Assembly (NCBI GenBank): GCA_963169105.1
Contig: OY720639.1
Location: 90,192,593 to 90,256,592 of the forward strand
Direction of reading: 5' to 3'
From: Ceriagrion tenellum
Taxonomy: Eukaryota; Arthropoda; Insecta; Odonata; Coenagrionidae
Length of the DNA stretch: 64,000 nucleotides
In this document: one piece after another, positions 31,128 to 42,978 of the stretch
How the letters are laid out: each line of letters opens with the position of its first letter
Numbering within the stretch: the first letter of the stretch is position 1
Notes under the pieces: generated by a model
Told to the model about the DNA's origin: nothing
Seen by the model: only the letters and a program-made list of their open reading frames with translations
Databases searched by the model: none
Translations under genes and position numbers: made by a program

Positions 31128-31974
31128 GGGTATCTCTAATCGGCGGTCGTTTACGTGTGGGTTCATTCAGGATATTTATTTTTAGTGTTTGTGCATAACT
31201 GTGCAATAATAATAACTATGCAATGTTTTTCGAGTGATAATCATTTTACGTACAAGGACATTAATTAGATGTTTTCGTTCGAAGGTTTTGTGGTTTTACT
31301 TTTGTGGCTTTTACAAACCTTTATTGCATTGAGTGATTTTTTGTTTGACAACTTTGAATACACCTGTCATAGTAGTGCTACGCATGCGGGGGTCTCCTGT
31401 CGAAGCAATGAGTGATGGGGAATGTTCATCCAAACGGCCTCTCTGAATTGGTCTTTGGCGGTACATACCCCGTCCCTCGCTGCCATTCCTCGTCTTGTTG
31501 GCATATTTCCGTGCAGTGCGGTGCCTGCGGCCGGGATTTCCCCATGTGGTGCTTTCTTAAATGCATTACAGGGAGACATCTCGCTCGCAGTCACTTGCAA
31601 TGAGGATCCATTCAGCAGTGTCGTCTGTGACTAGTTTCACTCGTCATTGACCTTAATGTGATGTGTATTTGTCTTGCCATTCATTGGGGGTTCGGACACT
31701 GCTAAGCTGTGTGTGATGAATTGCGCTGTTAAAGGTACTGGAAGCTTTCCGGTGTCAGTGGTGGAGTTCAACGGAAGCAGGCATTAAGTCTTAGATACTG
31801 TAGCAATAACTAGTACTGGGGTTTGTTGCCTGCTTTTGTTGCGCACACGAGTGCGTCCGTGCTCTCCTGCTCCGTGACTTTATTGGCCGCTCCATTATTG
31901 TAAGTTTGAGAGTATTTTTTCATGTGACTGGATACTCTTCCCGCGTTATTCGCGCATGCAATTCGGCTTGTTCT

Positions 31975-32129
31975 ACAAATGAAAAAACGACTTCGTTTTC
32001 TTCCACTGATTTATTATTTTGGTACGACATGTTTCGACACACAGAGGTAATTTTCAAGTATAAGATGTGTCGAAACATGTCGTATCAAAAAAATTAATTA
32101 GTGGAAGAAAACGTCGTTTTTTCATTTGT
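31975..32129. mobile_element. 155-bp foldback element (MITE-like)
   Basis: Near-complete palindrome: the left arm starts acaaatgaaaaaacgac and includes gacatgtttcgacac; the right arm has gtgtcgaaacatgtc and ends gtcgttttttcatttgt. Block B lacks it at the equivalent place (after gttgttct, 62920); block C keeps a damaged remnant (43855-43915). No transposase is present, so it would be non-autonomous. Target duplication is not clear. Confidence 0.8.
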
Positions 32130-33583
32130 GAATATCAACTTCCACATAGTTGGGCCTGATACCATTGTACGGATTGTTATACTTTATCTACCGCCGTTAC
32201 CTTTGCGAGCTCCATTTGGCGGAGTTATTTTTTGGATTATGCCGTGACCGTATATTGCCGTGACCTCCGTCACACCAAAAGCTTTCATTTCTGCTAGCCG
32301 CAGTTTGGCCTCGATTACATTTGGCCTAAAAATGTCTCTGTCATTGCTCCTACAGATATATTACATATTCATTTATCGTCTTCATTATTCATAACATATT
32401 TTTACATAACATCAATTTCATCAATCCTTTACGTCAATTTGTAGAATGAATATTGTACGATAGCTTTGTCTTGCCATCGGGAGTCGCTATAGATAATGCT
32501 GGACCTGCCCGTCTTAATCAGTATGTTTTCTTGGCGAGGGGCCTTTCCGTGGTTGCTCCATGTGTATGTTCTCACGGTCGGGCTTCTTGCTAGGGAATAT
32601 CTGCGACGTCTGCAGGGGTGACTTAACCGCAACCTGTTTTTTTCTAAATCCTCATACTGGACATACATACTGGGTTTACCGCTTCTGATGAGTTGTAAGT
32701 TGCGCCGTTATACTATATGACTCATTTTATGCGAGTATGCATGCGTGGTATTCCTTGCCTTTAATTTGATTAGCGCTGCCTTGTGTTTGTGTTTGTCAAT
32801 TTGTTTGGGCTTCCAGAACATAACTTTTCCCTCAGTAACTTTCCCTAATTCCACAGTATTATTTCCCTGTAATCAGTGTTCAGAAACTATTCTGTTAATT
32901 TTTCCTCCCTAAATATTTTTACATTTTTTAAATTTTAATTTAAAGTATCTTAAATGTTCAAATTTCCCAGAATTCATCCACATAACAATTTACTTTTCTC
33001 TTGTTTGATCGTATTTCTACAAGGATACCAGTAATGCATCTGATAGCGTTGCCAGATTCATTGGAGCATTGAGTGTCAAGTAACTGCCGTACATTGCCGC
33101 ATATGTGTCATAATAATCCACCTTGGTGTTTAAATCGTGGTCCCTCCCATCTACATATTACCCCGGTCGTAGAAGAGTATTCGATTATATCATCATATGC
33201 TATATTAGTATATTTCAACTGCAATATTATATTGAACGGGATTTGTCTATCAATATCTCTGTGTATATTGCCTGTACCTGTATATTTCTAGGGCAGGAGA
33301 GGGTGCATTTTTCACTAAACATATAGGTTTACTAGCTGGGAGATTACTTGCTATGCAGTATTTGAGTCTATCCAATGCCTGTTGCGGAAATAATCTTATA
33401 TCGCATATTCCAAAGCTTTCTCGAAATGACGCTCAAGGGACAGCTCGGTTGTGGCGTAAGGATTGTATAATCGTCTCAGCCGGTATGCCTCCTGAGTGTT
33501 ATTTCTGCGTGACATCAGAATAAGGATAGGTGACACAGAGTTACGTATTTTCTTGGATCGTACGACCAATAGGCATCAGGCAT

Positions 33584-33644
33584 AGAGGTTTGTGGTTCAG
33601 TTGGCCGTTGAGTTGTAAGCTGGCACTGGATCTCAAACCCCTCT
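33584..33644 (+). repeat. tRNA-like module, copy 2
   Basis: agaggtttgtggttcagttgg (A-box-like) and actggatctcaaacccct. Preceded 25 bp upstream by a cgtacg-centred palindrome. Confidence 0.5.
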
Positions 33645-35010
33645 ATCTGGTGCCACTCGAATACTATCTCAAGAGCCATGCCGGTGGCTTATGGTGTTCT
33701 GCTGATAGCTGCGTGCGGGACATCATGTTTGCCAGTGCATGTGTGGTGTACCTCAATCCCTGTTAGCTCGTGCACCTCAACCGAAAGGACTAAGAGTCAA
33801 CTAGCCTACTAACTACCTGTCAAGTAACCTACTTCAAAGCCTAAACGCAACATAATGGTCTATTGTAGATCGCGGTGGTGGCGCCATATTTAACCTTTTC
33901 TAAAATATGCTTCCCTTATTTTGCTTATATGTACCGTTCATATGTGTTTGCTTATGTGTTCATATCTACCGTTGTATGTTGTATGTAAGTTGCTGTAGAG
34001 CCGTTTGCCTTCTGAGTCCTATTTCTGCGTGATATCAGTGGTAAAATTAATGACGCAGTGGAAAGGTACCAAGGTGGAATCCGTTTAGATGGCAGTGGAT
34101 TATGGTACTGTATTTAGGGTGATGAGGTTTGAATGTGACATGATTGTATGTAACCAGAGATTCATGTTGTAATTTCGTCTGCTGCTGCCTTGTCCCACGG
34201 CCGGATAGCGTGTTCTTAATAATGCGATGGTACTTCGATGATTGGATCACGTCATCCTGGTCGAGATAAAGGTGCTATCTTCAGGGAGCCGAGCTTCCTG
34301 GCCGGTTGTTCGACCTGGCGTTGGTCCTCAGGTATATCCTCGGTCACATTCGTTTTTTAATCCGATTTTGACCGACGCTATGCCGAGGGCGTCGTCATTT
34401 GTCTGCAAATGTTGGCAGTTGGAGCCTGTCCGTGAAAGTGGTTTCTCTACAACAAGAGATATGGGTTGATTTTTCCGTAGAGCGGATGGCAGTGCCAATC
34501 TTTTCCCATTTGTATGTCGCTGCTTATTGATCTCGTTTGGGACGAGATAACTTCGATGAATATGCTTTCGCCAGCGTGGATGAGTGGGTCACGCATCTTT
34601 GCGGGTATTGCGGTCGGGATTATTCCAAGTGGCGTTGTATTTGATCGTCACAGGGAATCATCTCGCTCGCGGCAACCAGCGCTCCCCCTGCTTAGCAGTG
34701 AAGAATAGATGCGAAGAAACTGCCCTCAGTCGACCGTGTTTTGGCGTTCCCAGCTAGGTGCCCAGTAGTTTGATAATGCAATTCCATGTACCATGACTGA
34801 ATACTCTTCTCGCGGTATTGGCGCGTTTATCTGGGCTCGTATCTTTTCATCATTCATTTACGTCGATTCGTTGGACGATCAGTGTAATTTACACCTTAGC
34901 CCTTTTGCCATTTGAGATTTCCACCAGACCATGCACTTTTTATTGGCTGAATTCGATTTTCCCTAATGGAGAGCCCTTTCGTGATAGCTTCATTTGTACG
35001 TGCGCTTTGA

Positions 35011-36392
35011 CATAAAATAATAAAGAATACACCAAGTTGAGGGCCTAGTAAAAGCTTCATAGATAGCAATAAATTATAAATATTTAAGAAAGAGAGTAGG
35101 TCGAAGAGTGGGCCATTAAATAACTTGCCACTCACCAGGATAGCCAAGAATAACGAATTTATCGGACAACACAGTACAGGTTTAGCGGGACAGAAGAAAG
35201 CACAGATAAAGGAAAAAAATATAAATCAAAACAACACCCATGAATTTCCAAACTGTAACTTTCCCAATCATTTAGAAAACAGAAACCCCACGAATACAAT
35301 AAGCAGACATATTAAAATAGAGGAATTTTCAGTAGTGGTAGTTAATTGTCGTAGTTTAAGGAGCAAGGTACCTGAATTCCGTCGAGAGAGTACTAATTCT
35401 GACATAATTATAGGAACGGAGAGTTGGTTAACAAGCGATATTGTTGATAGTGAAATTTTTCCAGTAAATTTTAGGGTATATAGGAGAGATAGAGAGTGTC
35501 GACCGGGAGGGGGAGTATTTATCGCAGTTAAGAACACCATAGTCAGCAAAATAGAAGTGATCACGATAATATAATAGAAAGTGTAAGGTGTTCCATTCAA
35601 TGTGCTAATTCGAAAGTAATATATGTTTATCCCTACTATAAACCACCCCATTCAGATGTACACTCAGTATTAGAGCTCGAGAAACAGAACAGGTCCATTA
35701 ATTCCCATAGTAACGAACGACAGATAATTGTGTTTGGAGATGTCAATACCATCGATAGATTGGACAACATGTAGTCATAAGTCTGGAGGTAGGGACAAAG
35801 TAATCTGCGAGTCATTGCTTAACCTGTTCGCATCATACGCACTACATCAAATAGTAAATTTGCCTAATAGAGGGGTGAATGTTCTGGATTTGCTTGCCAC
35901 AAACATCACTGAAAAAGTTATTAAAGTTGAAAATGTCGATGGAATAAGCGACCACATGGTAGCATACGTAGAATTTTCCCTCAGCACTGAAATTTGAAAT
36001 TAAAAAGAAAGATTTACCTAGCAGATTAAGTAAAGCAGATTTTAACGGATTTAGGCGTGACTTAAAGATATCTTTTGAAAAATTCGCGACCATTGGCGAA
36101 AATAGTGATACAGACAATACATGGAAAGAGTTCCTCCAAATTACACGGTACAACAGGGTGCTATCGAACAATGCAATATAGTTAGAGTAGAGTGTAGTGC
36201 ATGATGCATGTATTAACAACCAGTAATCCCTATATTATTATGTAGATAATAACCATCTAATTAAACATCAGCAGGTGACCTCTAGCGTGTCTCCCTTAAA
36301 TAGCCTACTTGCATGTTTGGTGATCTTCACCCCCTGCCACACACCCTCGTGGTGGCCCACAGGGTATTACATAGATTTAGATGTAGAAGGAT
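35011..36392 (+). mobile_element. CR1-b copy in block A: ORF2 start plus 3' end, middle deleted
   Basis: Frame 35074-35574 covers the ORF2 N-terminus without any ATG before the endonuclease: FSVVVVNCRSLRSKVPEF, IIIGTESWLTSDIVD, YRRDRECRPGGGVFIAV. A frameshift near 35570 and others follow; 35728-35997 gives NVLDLLATNITEKV and GISDHMVAY. At about 36150 the element jumps to its 3' UTR and ends with a tail near 36392. RT is missing. Confidence 0.85.
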
Positions 36393-36450
36393 ATTCGCTA
36401 TCACGCCGTCGATTGCAAATAAGACTTAACCTGTTACCTTCACCTGTAAC
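36393..36450 (+). mobile_element. Small CR1-a ORF2 fragment
   Basis: gctatcacgccgtcgattg and cttaacctgtta resemble the SLSQRRLNYRFNLL codons of CR1-a. It starts right after the CR1-b tail. Confidence 0.5.
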
Positions 36451-36479
36451 TGTAACCCCTTAAATTCGAAACCAATATG

Positions 36480-37650
36480 TTTTTACGCAAAGTTATCAAT
36501 ATCTGACGAACTCCAACGTCAGAGCCTATCATGTGAAAAAAAATTGATATAAATTGTAGAATATATTCCCGCGATCGATAATAGGTTATAATGGCTATAC
36601 TAGGCTTCATGTACAATGTTTCTACATCTGTCGGGTAATGCTAACTCCATGTATTACATATTCACTGGACTATCTCCGCTCGTGTTATGCGTTTATTGTG
36701 CAGCTTCGAAGGGTCTATGAGCGCGATCCTATTACATTTTGAGTGTAAATGTTGGCTGCTCGGGGCCAATAGACGGGGTAGTTGTCACAGTTGGAAACGG
36801 CATCTCAAATCGCATTTGTATGTGTTTGGCAGTTTGCTTTATGTTTGCGGGCTGGTTTTCTATGGCAGTTAGTGATAAGCGCACTGTAGCAACTCTTTCC
36901 TGTGGATCCATTTGGTTGGATATTGGGCAAGATTAAAGCCTTAGCTTTGTTTTGTCAATGAGAGCCACTCCAGACGTTGCTACACCAGCCCTGTGGTTCA
37001 CATAGATGTTCCTTTGCGGGGGGCCCTTCCGCGGTGGCTCCATTTGTTTTTGTTCTCACGGTCGGGCTTTTCGCTTGGGGCTATCTAAGACGTCTGCCGG
37101 GGCGACCTCGCCACTACTTGTGATTTCTCAGCAGCCTTCCATCATCAGAACTACATCCTTCCATCAACGGAGAGATCATCCCGCAACTGATGTCATTTCA
37201 ACTCGTGCCGTTTGCCTATTTTTATCGTCAAGGAGCGGAATTTGAGGTGTCTTTGGTACTCGGACAAATCCTTGGTCTCGATTGTATTTGCAAACAATTT
37301 TGACCAAAGATTTGCCGAAAGCTGAGTCACTGATCTCTAGATCCATGTATTGCACTTGTTTATTTCATCCGTGCATTCTGGATACAGCCCTCTCGTTATG
37401 CTTTATTACGCTTTTTGTTCCGTGCCTAGCGCTCGAGGGGGTGCTTGGGAGGGGACGTTATAGTGGGCTGGTTTATCTTTTTCCGAAAGTCCATGATATT
37501 GTGTCCTACTTATTTCCATCTGCCAAGAATTGCACGGCTCGGGATATAATTCATGGATTATTTAGTCTTTTACACTCAGATATGGTGTTGTTATCCCTGT
37601 TTAATGCAGCGTCGTCCGAAAAAACTTTGCAAACATTTTAGTTCATGACA
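36480..37650 (+). repeat. Repeat block D
   Basis: 36900-37470 resembles 41940-42440 and 57240-57760 (shared landmarks: attaaagccttagctttgtt, ttctcacggtcggg, caaatccttggtctcgat, ttttgaccaaagatttgccg). Short open frames here are not conserved in the paralogues. Confidence 0.65.
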
Positions 37651-38178
37651 GCGGTGGTGATATAATTACTATATATAAGGAATGGGAATGGTTGTCTGTG
37701 ACATGTTGTGTACTACGAAGCCCTCTTTATATTAGTTATATACTTGTTAGTTACGTGGAGTGTAGTGTAGTAATATCGATTTCATGGTTTGACTTCCCTT
37801 AAGCCCATTTTGTCCAATGGTGAGGCAACAGGCTGGTTGTGATTTTGTTACGAACGGTTTATTCATTACAATTTTCCACAATTATTTTACATAATCTGTT
37901 ATAGATGGTCGACGGTTATTTGTGACCTTTGTCCTGTTATGTCCTTCTGTTATTTAGTTTTATGTTGCTCTAATTCAAGTTTCGTACATTAGGATTTGAT
38001 AAATGAATGCATTTTGTGTATATAATTTTAAATTTCTATGACAATGATTACGCGTGTTTATGAATGTTATTTACGTTGACAGTAATATACGTGCTGATCT
38101 TGCGCGTTGGCGGTTGGCTATGTGTTGGCTTCCAAAGGACTGGTGTTCTGGATTATCCAAATTATGGGCATCAGGCAT

Positions 38179-38239
38179 AGAGGTTTGTGGTTTAGTTGGC
38201 CAGTGATATGTAAATTGGCACTGGATCTTAAACCCCTCT
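38179..38239 (+). repeat. tRNA-like module, copy 3
   Basis: agaggtttgtggtttagttgg and actggatcttaaacccct; identical to copy 7. Confidence 0.5.
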
Positions 38240-38304
38240 CTCTGATGTTACTAGACAACTATCGCCATATGCCCATTTTCATTATTAGATCGTTATGACG
38301 GTAT

Positions 38305-38548
38305 GTATGGCTTTCCCCGGAATTCTTATTGTATCAAGGAAAAGAAAATATCTAACGTAGAATCTGTTATATTAACACTTCGACAGCCAGGATTTATTGA
38401 TAACAATTTAATATGATATTTTAGTTTCCGGAGAAGGTTACGTGCAGGTAACCGCAGCGTTTCTAGACACTGCAGGTAAGTTACTCGCGAATCCCTTTCT
38501 TATTATGTAGATGCTAACCATCTAGCTGCATGTGACCCTGTTCTGTAG
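38305..38548 (+). mobile_element. Scrambled CR1-b remnant
   Basis: Contains, in non-native order, the SFPGIL codons (38310), the DSQDLLI region (gacagccaggatttattga), the DILVSGEG region (atgatattttagtttccgg), the KLLA codons (gtaagttactcgcga) and 3' UTR (38491-38548), each only tens of bases long. Confidence 0.65.
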
Positions 38549-38666
38549 CATAGGCTGATTAGTTGTTTCGTTTAATCTGCGACGACGTGGCCTTACTATG
38601 CGTTCATTTCGGCTGTCCATCAATGTCATTTGTGTTCTGGCAGACATTCATGCGTTCGTTTGAACA

Positions 38667-39112
38667 TGTAGTAGTAGTAGTCTTTGTATCCCTTGCATGT
38701 TGGAACGATTGACTATAGATTGTTTGTTTCTTGGTTATTAGATTTTTAATTGGCTCTTTGCATGTGTGGCACGCGGGTTTCAATGTAATTTCGGTGTTCT
38801 GTCATATCATTCATGCATGCCTGGTGTGGAAGCACCCCCTTCCACACACCCTTGAAACCCTACCACACCACCCTACCACACACCACACCAAACATGAAGT
38901 AGTAGTAGTCTTTGTATCCCTTGCATGTTGGAACGATTGACGATAGAATGTCTGTTTCTTGGTTATTAGATTTATAATTGGCGCTTTGCATGTGTGGTAC
39001 GCGGGTTGCAATGTAATTTCGGTATTCTACCGTATCAATCATTCATGCCTGGTGTGGAAGCACCCCCTACCACACACCCTTTGGGTGGCTTGCAGGGTAT
39101 GGCGTAGATGTT
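38667..39112 (+). mobile_element. Two CR1-a 3' ends in tandem
   Basis: Both begin gtagtagtagtctttgtatc. The first stops within the second hairpin and is followed by a short (cctaccacacca)-like run; the second ends ggcttgcagggtatggcgtagatg near 39112. The paralogous block E' has only one. Confidence 0.8.
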
Positions 39113-39848
39113 TATGAATATTTACCGATGTCAAGGACACATTGTCTTTCCTTCACTGCCCTTTAATCTGGTAGGGATTTACCCTCATATGTAATTGTAA
39201 TTGCACTGTATTTTCCACCGGGATGATTTAATATTTTTCAGTTAAGTGTCATTTTCAGTTAGTGTTTTTATTCTTTTAGTTTTTCAGTTTGCCAGCTAGT
39301 CACATGTCCCTGATGTCCCTGCCATCTGAGAATGAGCCACGGAGTAATCGAGAACATCAGTAATATCCGACCCAGAGTAAGTAGAATAGGTAATATAAAT
39401 TTTTTCACCTTTACGGAGGAAGTATTGCGAACGTATTGACTATCATACCGAACTCGGACTGTCTTATTAGTTGAATGAATATACATTCTCGATTTGTTGC
39501 CAGAAACTACTGACTAGAATTCCGTGCACAAACATTTTTCGATTGAGTCGCCTTCTAGAGATGGAAGACGACAGATTATATGTGAATACTGTCGTATGCT
39601 GTTGCCTTGCTCCTCGGCCGGAACGCGTGCCATTAACATTGCATTGATACTTGTTAAAGCACGTCGTCCCGGTTGATGATGAAGGGCAGCCCCTGCGGAT
39701 ATGTCTTTCGTTTTTTTGTTTAATTAAGTGCTTCATTTAATGAAACTCTGTGATTATACTGGAATCGGTTGGACTGTAACACTCTATAGAATGTTTTATC
39801 GAGCATTTCACGGAACAGTACAAGTTCAAAAGTTAGGGTAATATTTTA

Positions 39849-40349
39849 TTGTATCTGAAGATTTTCATGTTTACTCCTATACAGTATAGGTGTGGCCTTT
39901 TGTGGAAAATGATTACTTCAAGCAGGTACTTGATGATGATTTGGGTTAAGATATTATGTTTTATTTCAGTTGGCTCTTGTTTTCCACTGCATGGTTCTAC
40001 ATGTTTTCAATTTGATAGTGGCATTATGCTATTGGGTCATTTCATCGAGGAATTATGCTTGTGGGTTTGTGATCTAGTCATGCGGTGGATGGCTTTCGCA
40101 CTGGATCTCAAAACCCTGGGTATATTGCCCCTAATCGGCGGTAGTTCATGTGAGACTCACTCAGAAGATTTATTTTGTGAGTCTGGGCATTATTATGCAT
40201 TACAGCTGAGTCCCAAAGGGGAATCTCATATTGCAATATCGTTCGAATGTTCTCGATACCCTCTGTTCTTGTGCCAACTTTTGCGGACTGATATTCCTTG
40301 GAACATACCTTTTCCATATATGCTTATCGTATCATGTGTAGATAGTTAA
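39849..40349 (+). other. Open frame of 166 codons, coding status doubtful
   Basis: Shared with 54653-55168 in block E', the two differing mainly near the N-terminus and by scattered changes, several of which alter the residue (for example Gln/Lys, Tyr/Cys). It reads across a tRNA-like module (FALDLKTLGILPLIGG). No motif is recognised. Openness in two recent paralogues is not independent evidence of coding. Confidence 0.2.
40062..40128 (+). repeat. tRNA-like / hairpin module, copy 4
   Basis: gggtttgtgatc pairs with gatctcaaaaccc (one bulge); the loop is closer to copy 1 than to the others. Confidence 0.5.
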
Positions 40350-41044
40350 TATATTCGTTATGCATGTCAAGTGGCAAATGGTGATGGTTTCCTCTGTTCT
40401 AGACGACTTACACCTTTTTTCTTTTCAATAAAATATCATATTATTATATTATTAGTTTTACTCGTATTGTAATGAATTGCACTCGTGTGTGATGAATTGC
40501 ACGGTCAATACGTGCTGGAAGCTTTTTGGTGTCAATGGCAGTGTTCAACGGAAACAGGCATTAAGCATTAGATACTGTATCAATAACTAGTACTGGGGTT
40601 TTTTGCCTGCTCTTGTTGCCCACATGAAATTCGCCCGTGCTGCGTCCATGCTTTCCTGCTCCGAGTAAATACTTTTCTATGGGCATAGTTCAATCTAGTT
40701 CCATCTAGTTTCAATATATTAGCGAAGGCGGTGGTCGTCTATGAATAGTTTTCTACGTATAACTTGGCCGGCCGGGATGCGTGTCTTTCACATCGCGGAG
40801 ATTTCTGGTTATGTATTATTTGCTCCAATGTCTGTCGCTGTAATAACTTTAGATATGCCGGATATTCGACACAGTATAGAATCGAAATGGCGCTCAAGGG
40901 ACAACTCGGTTGTGGCGTTGTGACTGTATGATCGTCACAGCCGGAAAGCCTCCTGAGGGTTATTTCTGCGTGACGTCAGGATTAGGATAAGTGACACAGT
41001 TGACTCTATTTTCTCGGGTCTTACGACTGCTTGGCATCAGGCAT

Positions 41045-41103
41045 AGGGGTTTGTGGTTCAGTTGGCCGTCGAGTTGTCGGCTGGCACTGGATCTCAAACC
41101 CCT
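41045..41103 (+). repeat. tRNA-like module, copy 5
   Basis: ggggttt and aaacccc are exact 7-bp complements at the ends; tggttcagttgg is a good A-box match. The element is about 57 nt, shorter than a true tRNA, and has no proper T arm. Confidence 0.55.
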
Positions 41104-42978
41104 ATCTGTGGTGTTACTCGACAACTATCTCCGTTTGACCCATATTTGCCGAGGCGGAGGAGGCCATAATCCACTGCATAGGTGGCAGTGGATTATGGTA
41201 CTATGTTTGTGTGGAAGAGGTTAGAATGTGGCATGATTGTATGTACCGGTGATGTTGTCATTTCGTGACTACTCCTTGTTGACTCATGTACCTCAAACTT
41301 CGCTTTTTACAGCACTTTTATGTTCACCCATGTAATCACAATGTGGGTTTTCGATGGTAATTGTTATTACAAACTGCTGTAAAGAGGTTCAAAACAAGAC
41401 CAAGATCTTGCTTCTACTAGTTTTCATTACCAAGAAAAGGTTGTTTAATAAACTTAATAGTATCTGATTTATGGCATATTAGAAGGAACTGAACATTTAA
41501 AGATAAAATATAAAGAAAGATTTAAAGAGGGAGCGTTCCGTTCGGAAACGCCAAATAATCGGCCAATAAAATACGCCAATAAAAAATTCTAAAAAAAATC
41601 GACAACCACAATCAATTTAAAATAAAGCAAGTTTGGTGTAACATGCATCCATATAGGTACCACGATTCATTTCCAATCAGTGTCCAACCTCGAGTTATTC
41701 AAGAAGGACCTTCCCGCGTTATTGCCGCTCGTAACTCGGTTCGTATCTCCTCGTAATTTGATATTTTTTATATAATTTGATATAATTTGTGTCCAATAGT
41801 TTGTGTCCAATAGTTTCATATCGTATTTATTGGCTTCATGGCAGATTTTCGGTTATAGTCCGTGTAGTATAACTCCTGCCATTCGTCCACCCCAATTTTG
41901 GCCTACATTCCGTCCGGTTTTTCCATTTTCTTTTATATTGGGAGTGATTAAAGCCTTAGCTTTGTTTCGAAATTGGGGGACCGCTTCAAACATTGTTTCG
42001 CCAGCCCTGCAGTATTAGTATGTTTGGATGACCCTTTGCGGGTGGCCTGCAGTGGCGGTAGCTCTCTCTATGTTCTCACGGTCGGTCTTCTCGCTTGGGT
42101 TCATCTGTGACGTCTGCCGTGACTTTTTTTTCCCTTACAGCCTTCCACTATTAAAACTACTTCATTCCATCAACGGTGAAGCTTTCCCGAAGGTGATGAC
42201 ATTTCAAGTGTGCCTATTTTTATCGTCAGGGAGCAGTATTTCGAGTTGGCTTTGGTTCTCGGTCAAATCCTTGGTCTCGATCGTATTTGCAATCGATTTT
42301 GACCAAAGATTTGCCGAAGGCTGAGTCAATAATCTTCAGATCCTTGTTTTCTTTTTGTTTATATCACCGTGTATTCTGGATACAGCCCTCTCGTTATGTG
42401 AGAATTTTTGTTCCGTGCCTAGCGCTCGAGGAGATGCTTAATTTTGTGTTTATGTCTTTACCGCCAGTATGCCTTCTGAGTCCGCATGGCTGTCTCGCAA
42501 GTATCTCCTGCTAATGACGGTATTTGAACGCGGTGCACTTGAGCCTGCCTGAGCCCGGCTGCTTGCAGTGTGGTTACGTTACTTCATCTTCTGTAGCTGT
42601 AAGTCGGCTAGTTTAATGCGGGGTGACAGTTTCAATCTTGCATTGCTTGAATTCAAGTCACCGAATGGCCTGCTACCACGACACGTCCAATTACAATACT
42701 GAATGTGAATGTAGGCTACTCGGTGCCAATAAACGGGTTAAGTGTCAAAGTTGGCAATAACATTTCATGTCACTGGAGACTTTTCCCGCGAGCACTCTTT
42801 AATGGCTGATCGGTAAGGTCGTGCTCTTACAACACATATTTACATCCGGCTGTAATTCGATATCTTAAGTGTTTTGAAGACTCATTTCATGTGAGTATGA
42901 ATGTGATTGGATATCCAACATGGCCTTTAATTTAGAATTATTTTATTATTAATATTTAAATTAAAATTTTAATAATCT

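Larger units (their letters stand above)
29520..35010 (+). repeat. Repeat block A (low-copy, non-CR1)
   Basis: A long non-coding block. 29520-30540 matches 61280-62310 (block B); 31419-32655 matches block B from 62310 and, from 31800, block C from 43686; 32690-35010 matches 45490-47520 in block C. 30541-31418 is absent from B. Related blocks share the same + orientation. No convincing protein is encoded. It contains a promoter-like core, a foldback element and two tRNA-like modules listed separately. Confidence 0.75.
38041..38797 (+). repeat. Tract identical to 51381-52137
   Basis: I found no difference between the two tracts over about 757 bp, while sequence on both sides differs by scattered substitutions and indels. 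Confidence 0.85.

Noticed and set aside
31367..31634. Overlapping 60-77 codon frames on both strands near 31400 and 62300
   Set aside because: Open on several frames at once, which points to base composition rather than coding; no motif recognised.
29520..35010. Repeat block A as the 5' UTR monomers of CR1-b
   Set aside because: In blocks A and C it precedes CR1-b, but blocks E and B carry the same kind of sequence without a CR1-b ORF next to it, and CR1-b ORF1 remains (47690) lie between block and ORF2.
37282..37641. 119-codon open frame in block D
   Set aside because: The frame is not kept in the paralogous stretches at 42290 and 57610.
41045..41103. Functional tRNA gene
   Set aside because: Too short, no anticodon arm of proper geometry and no standard T arm, despite the good A-box match and closing stem.
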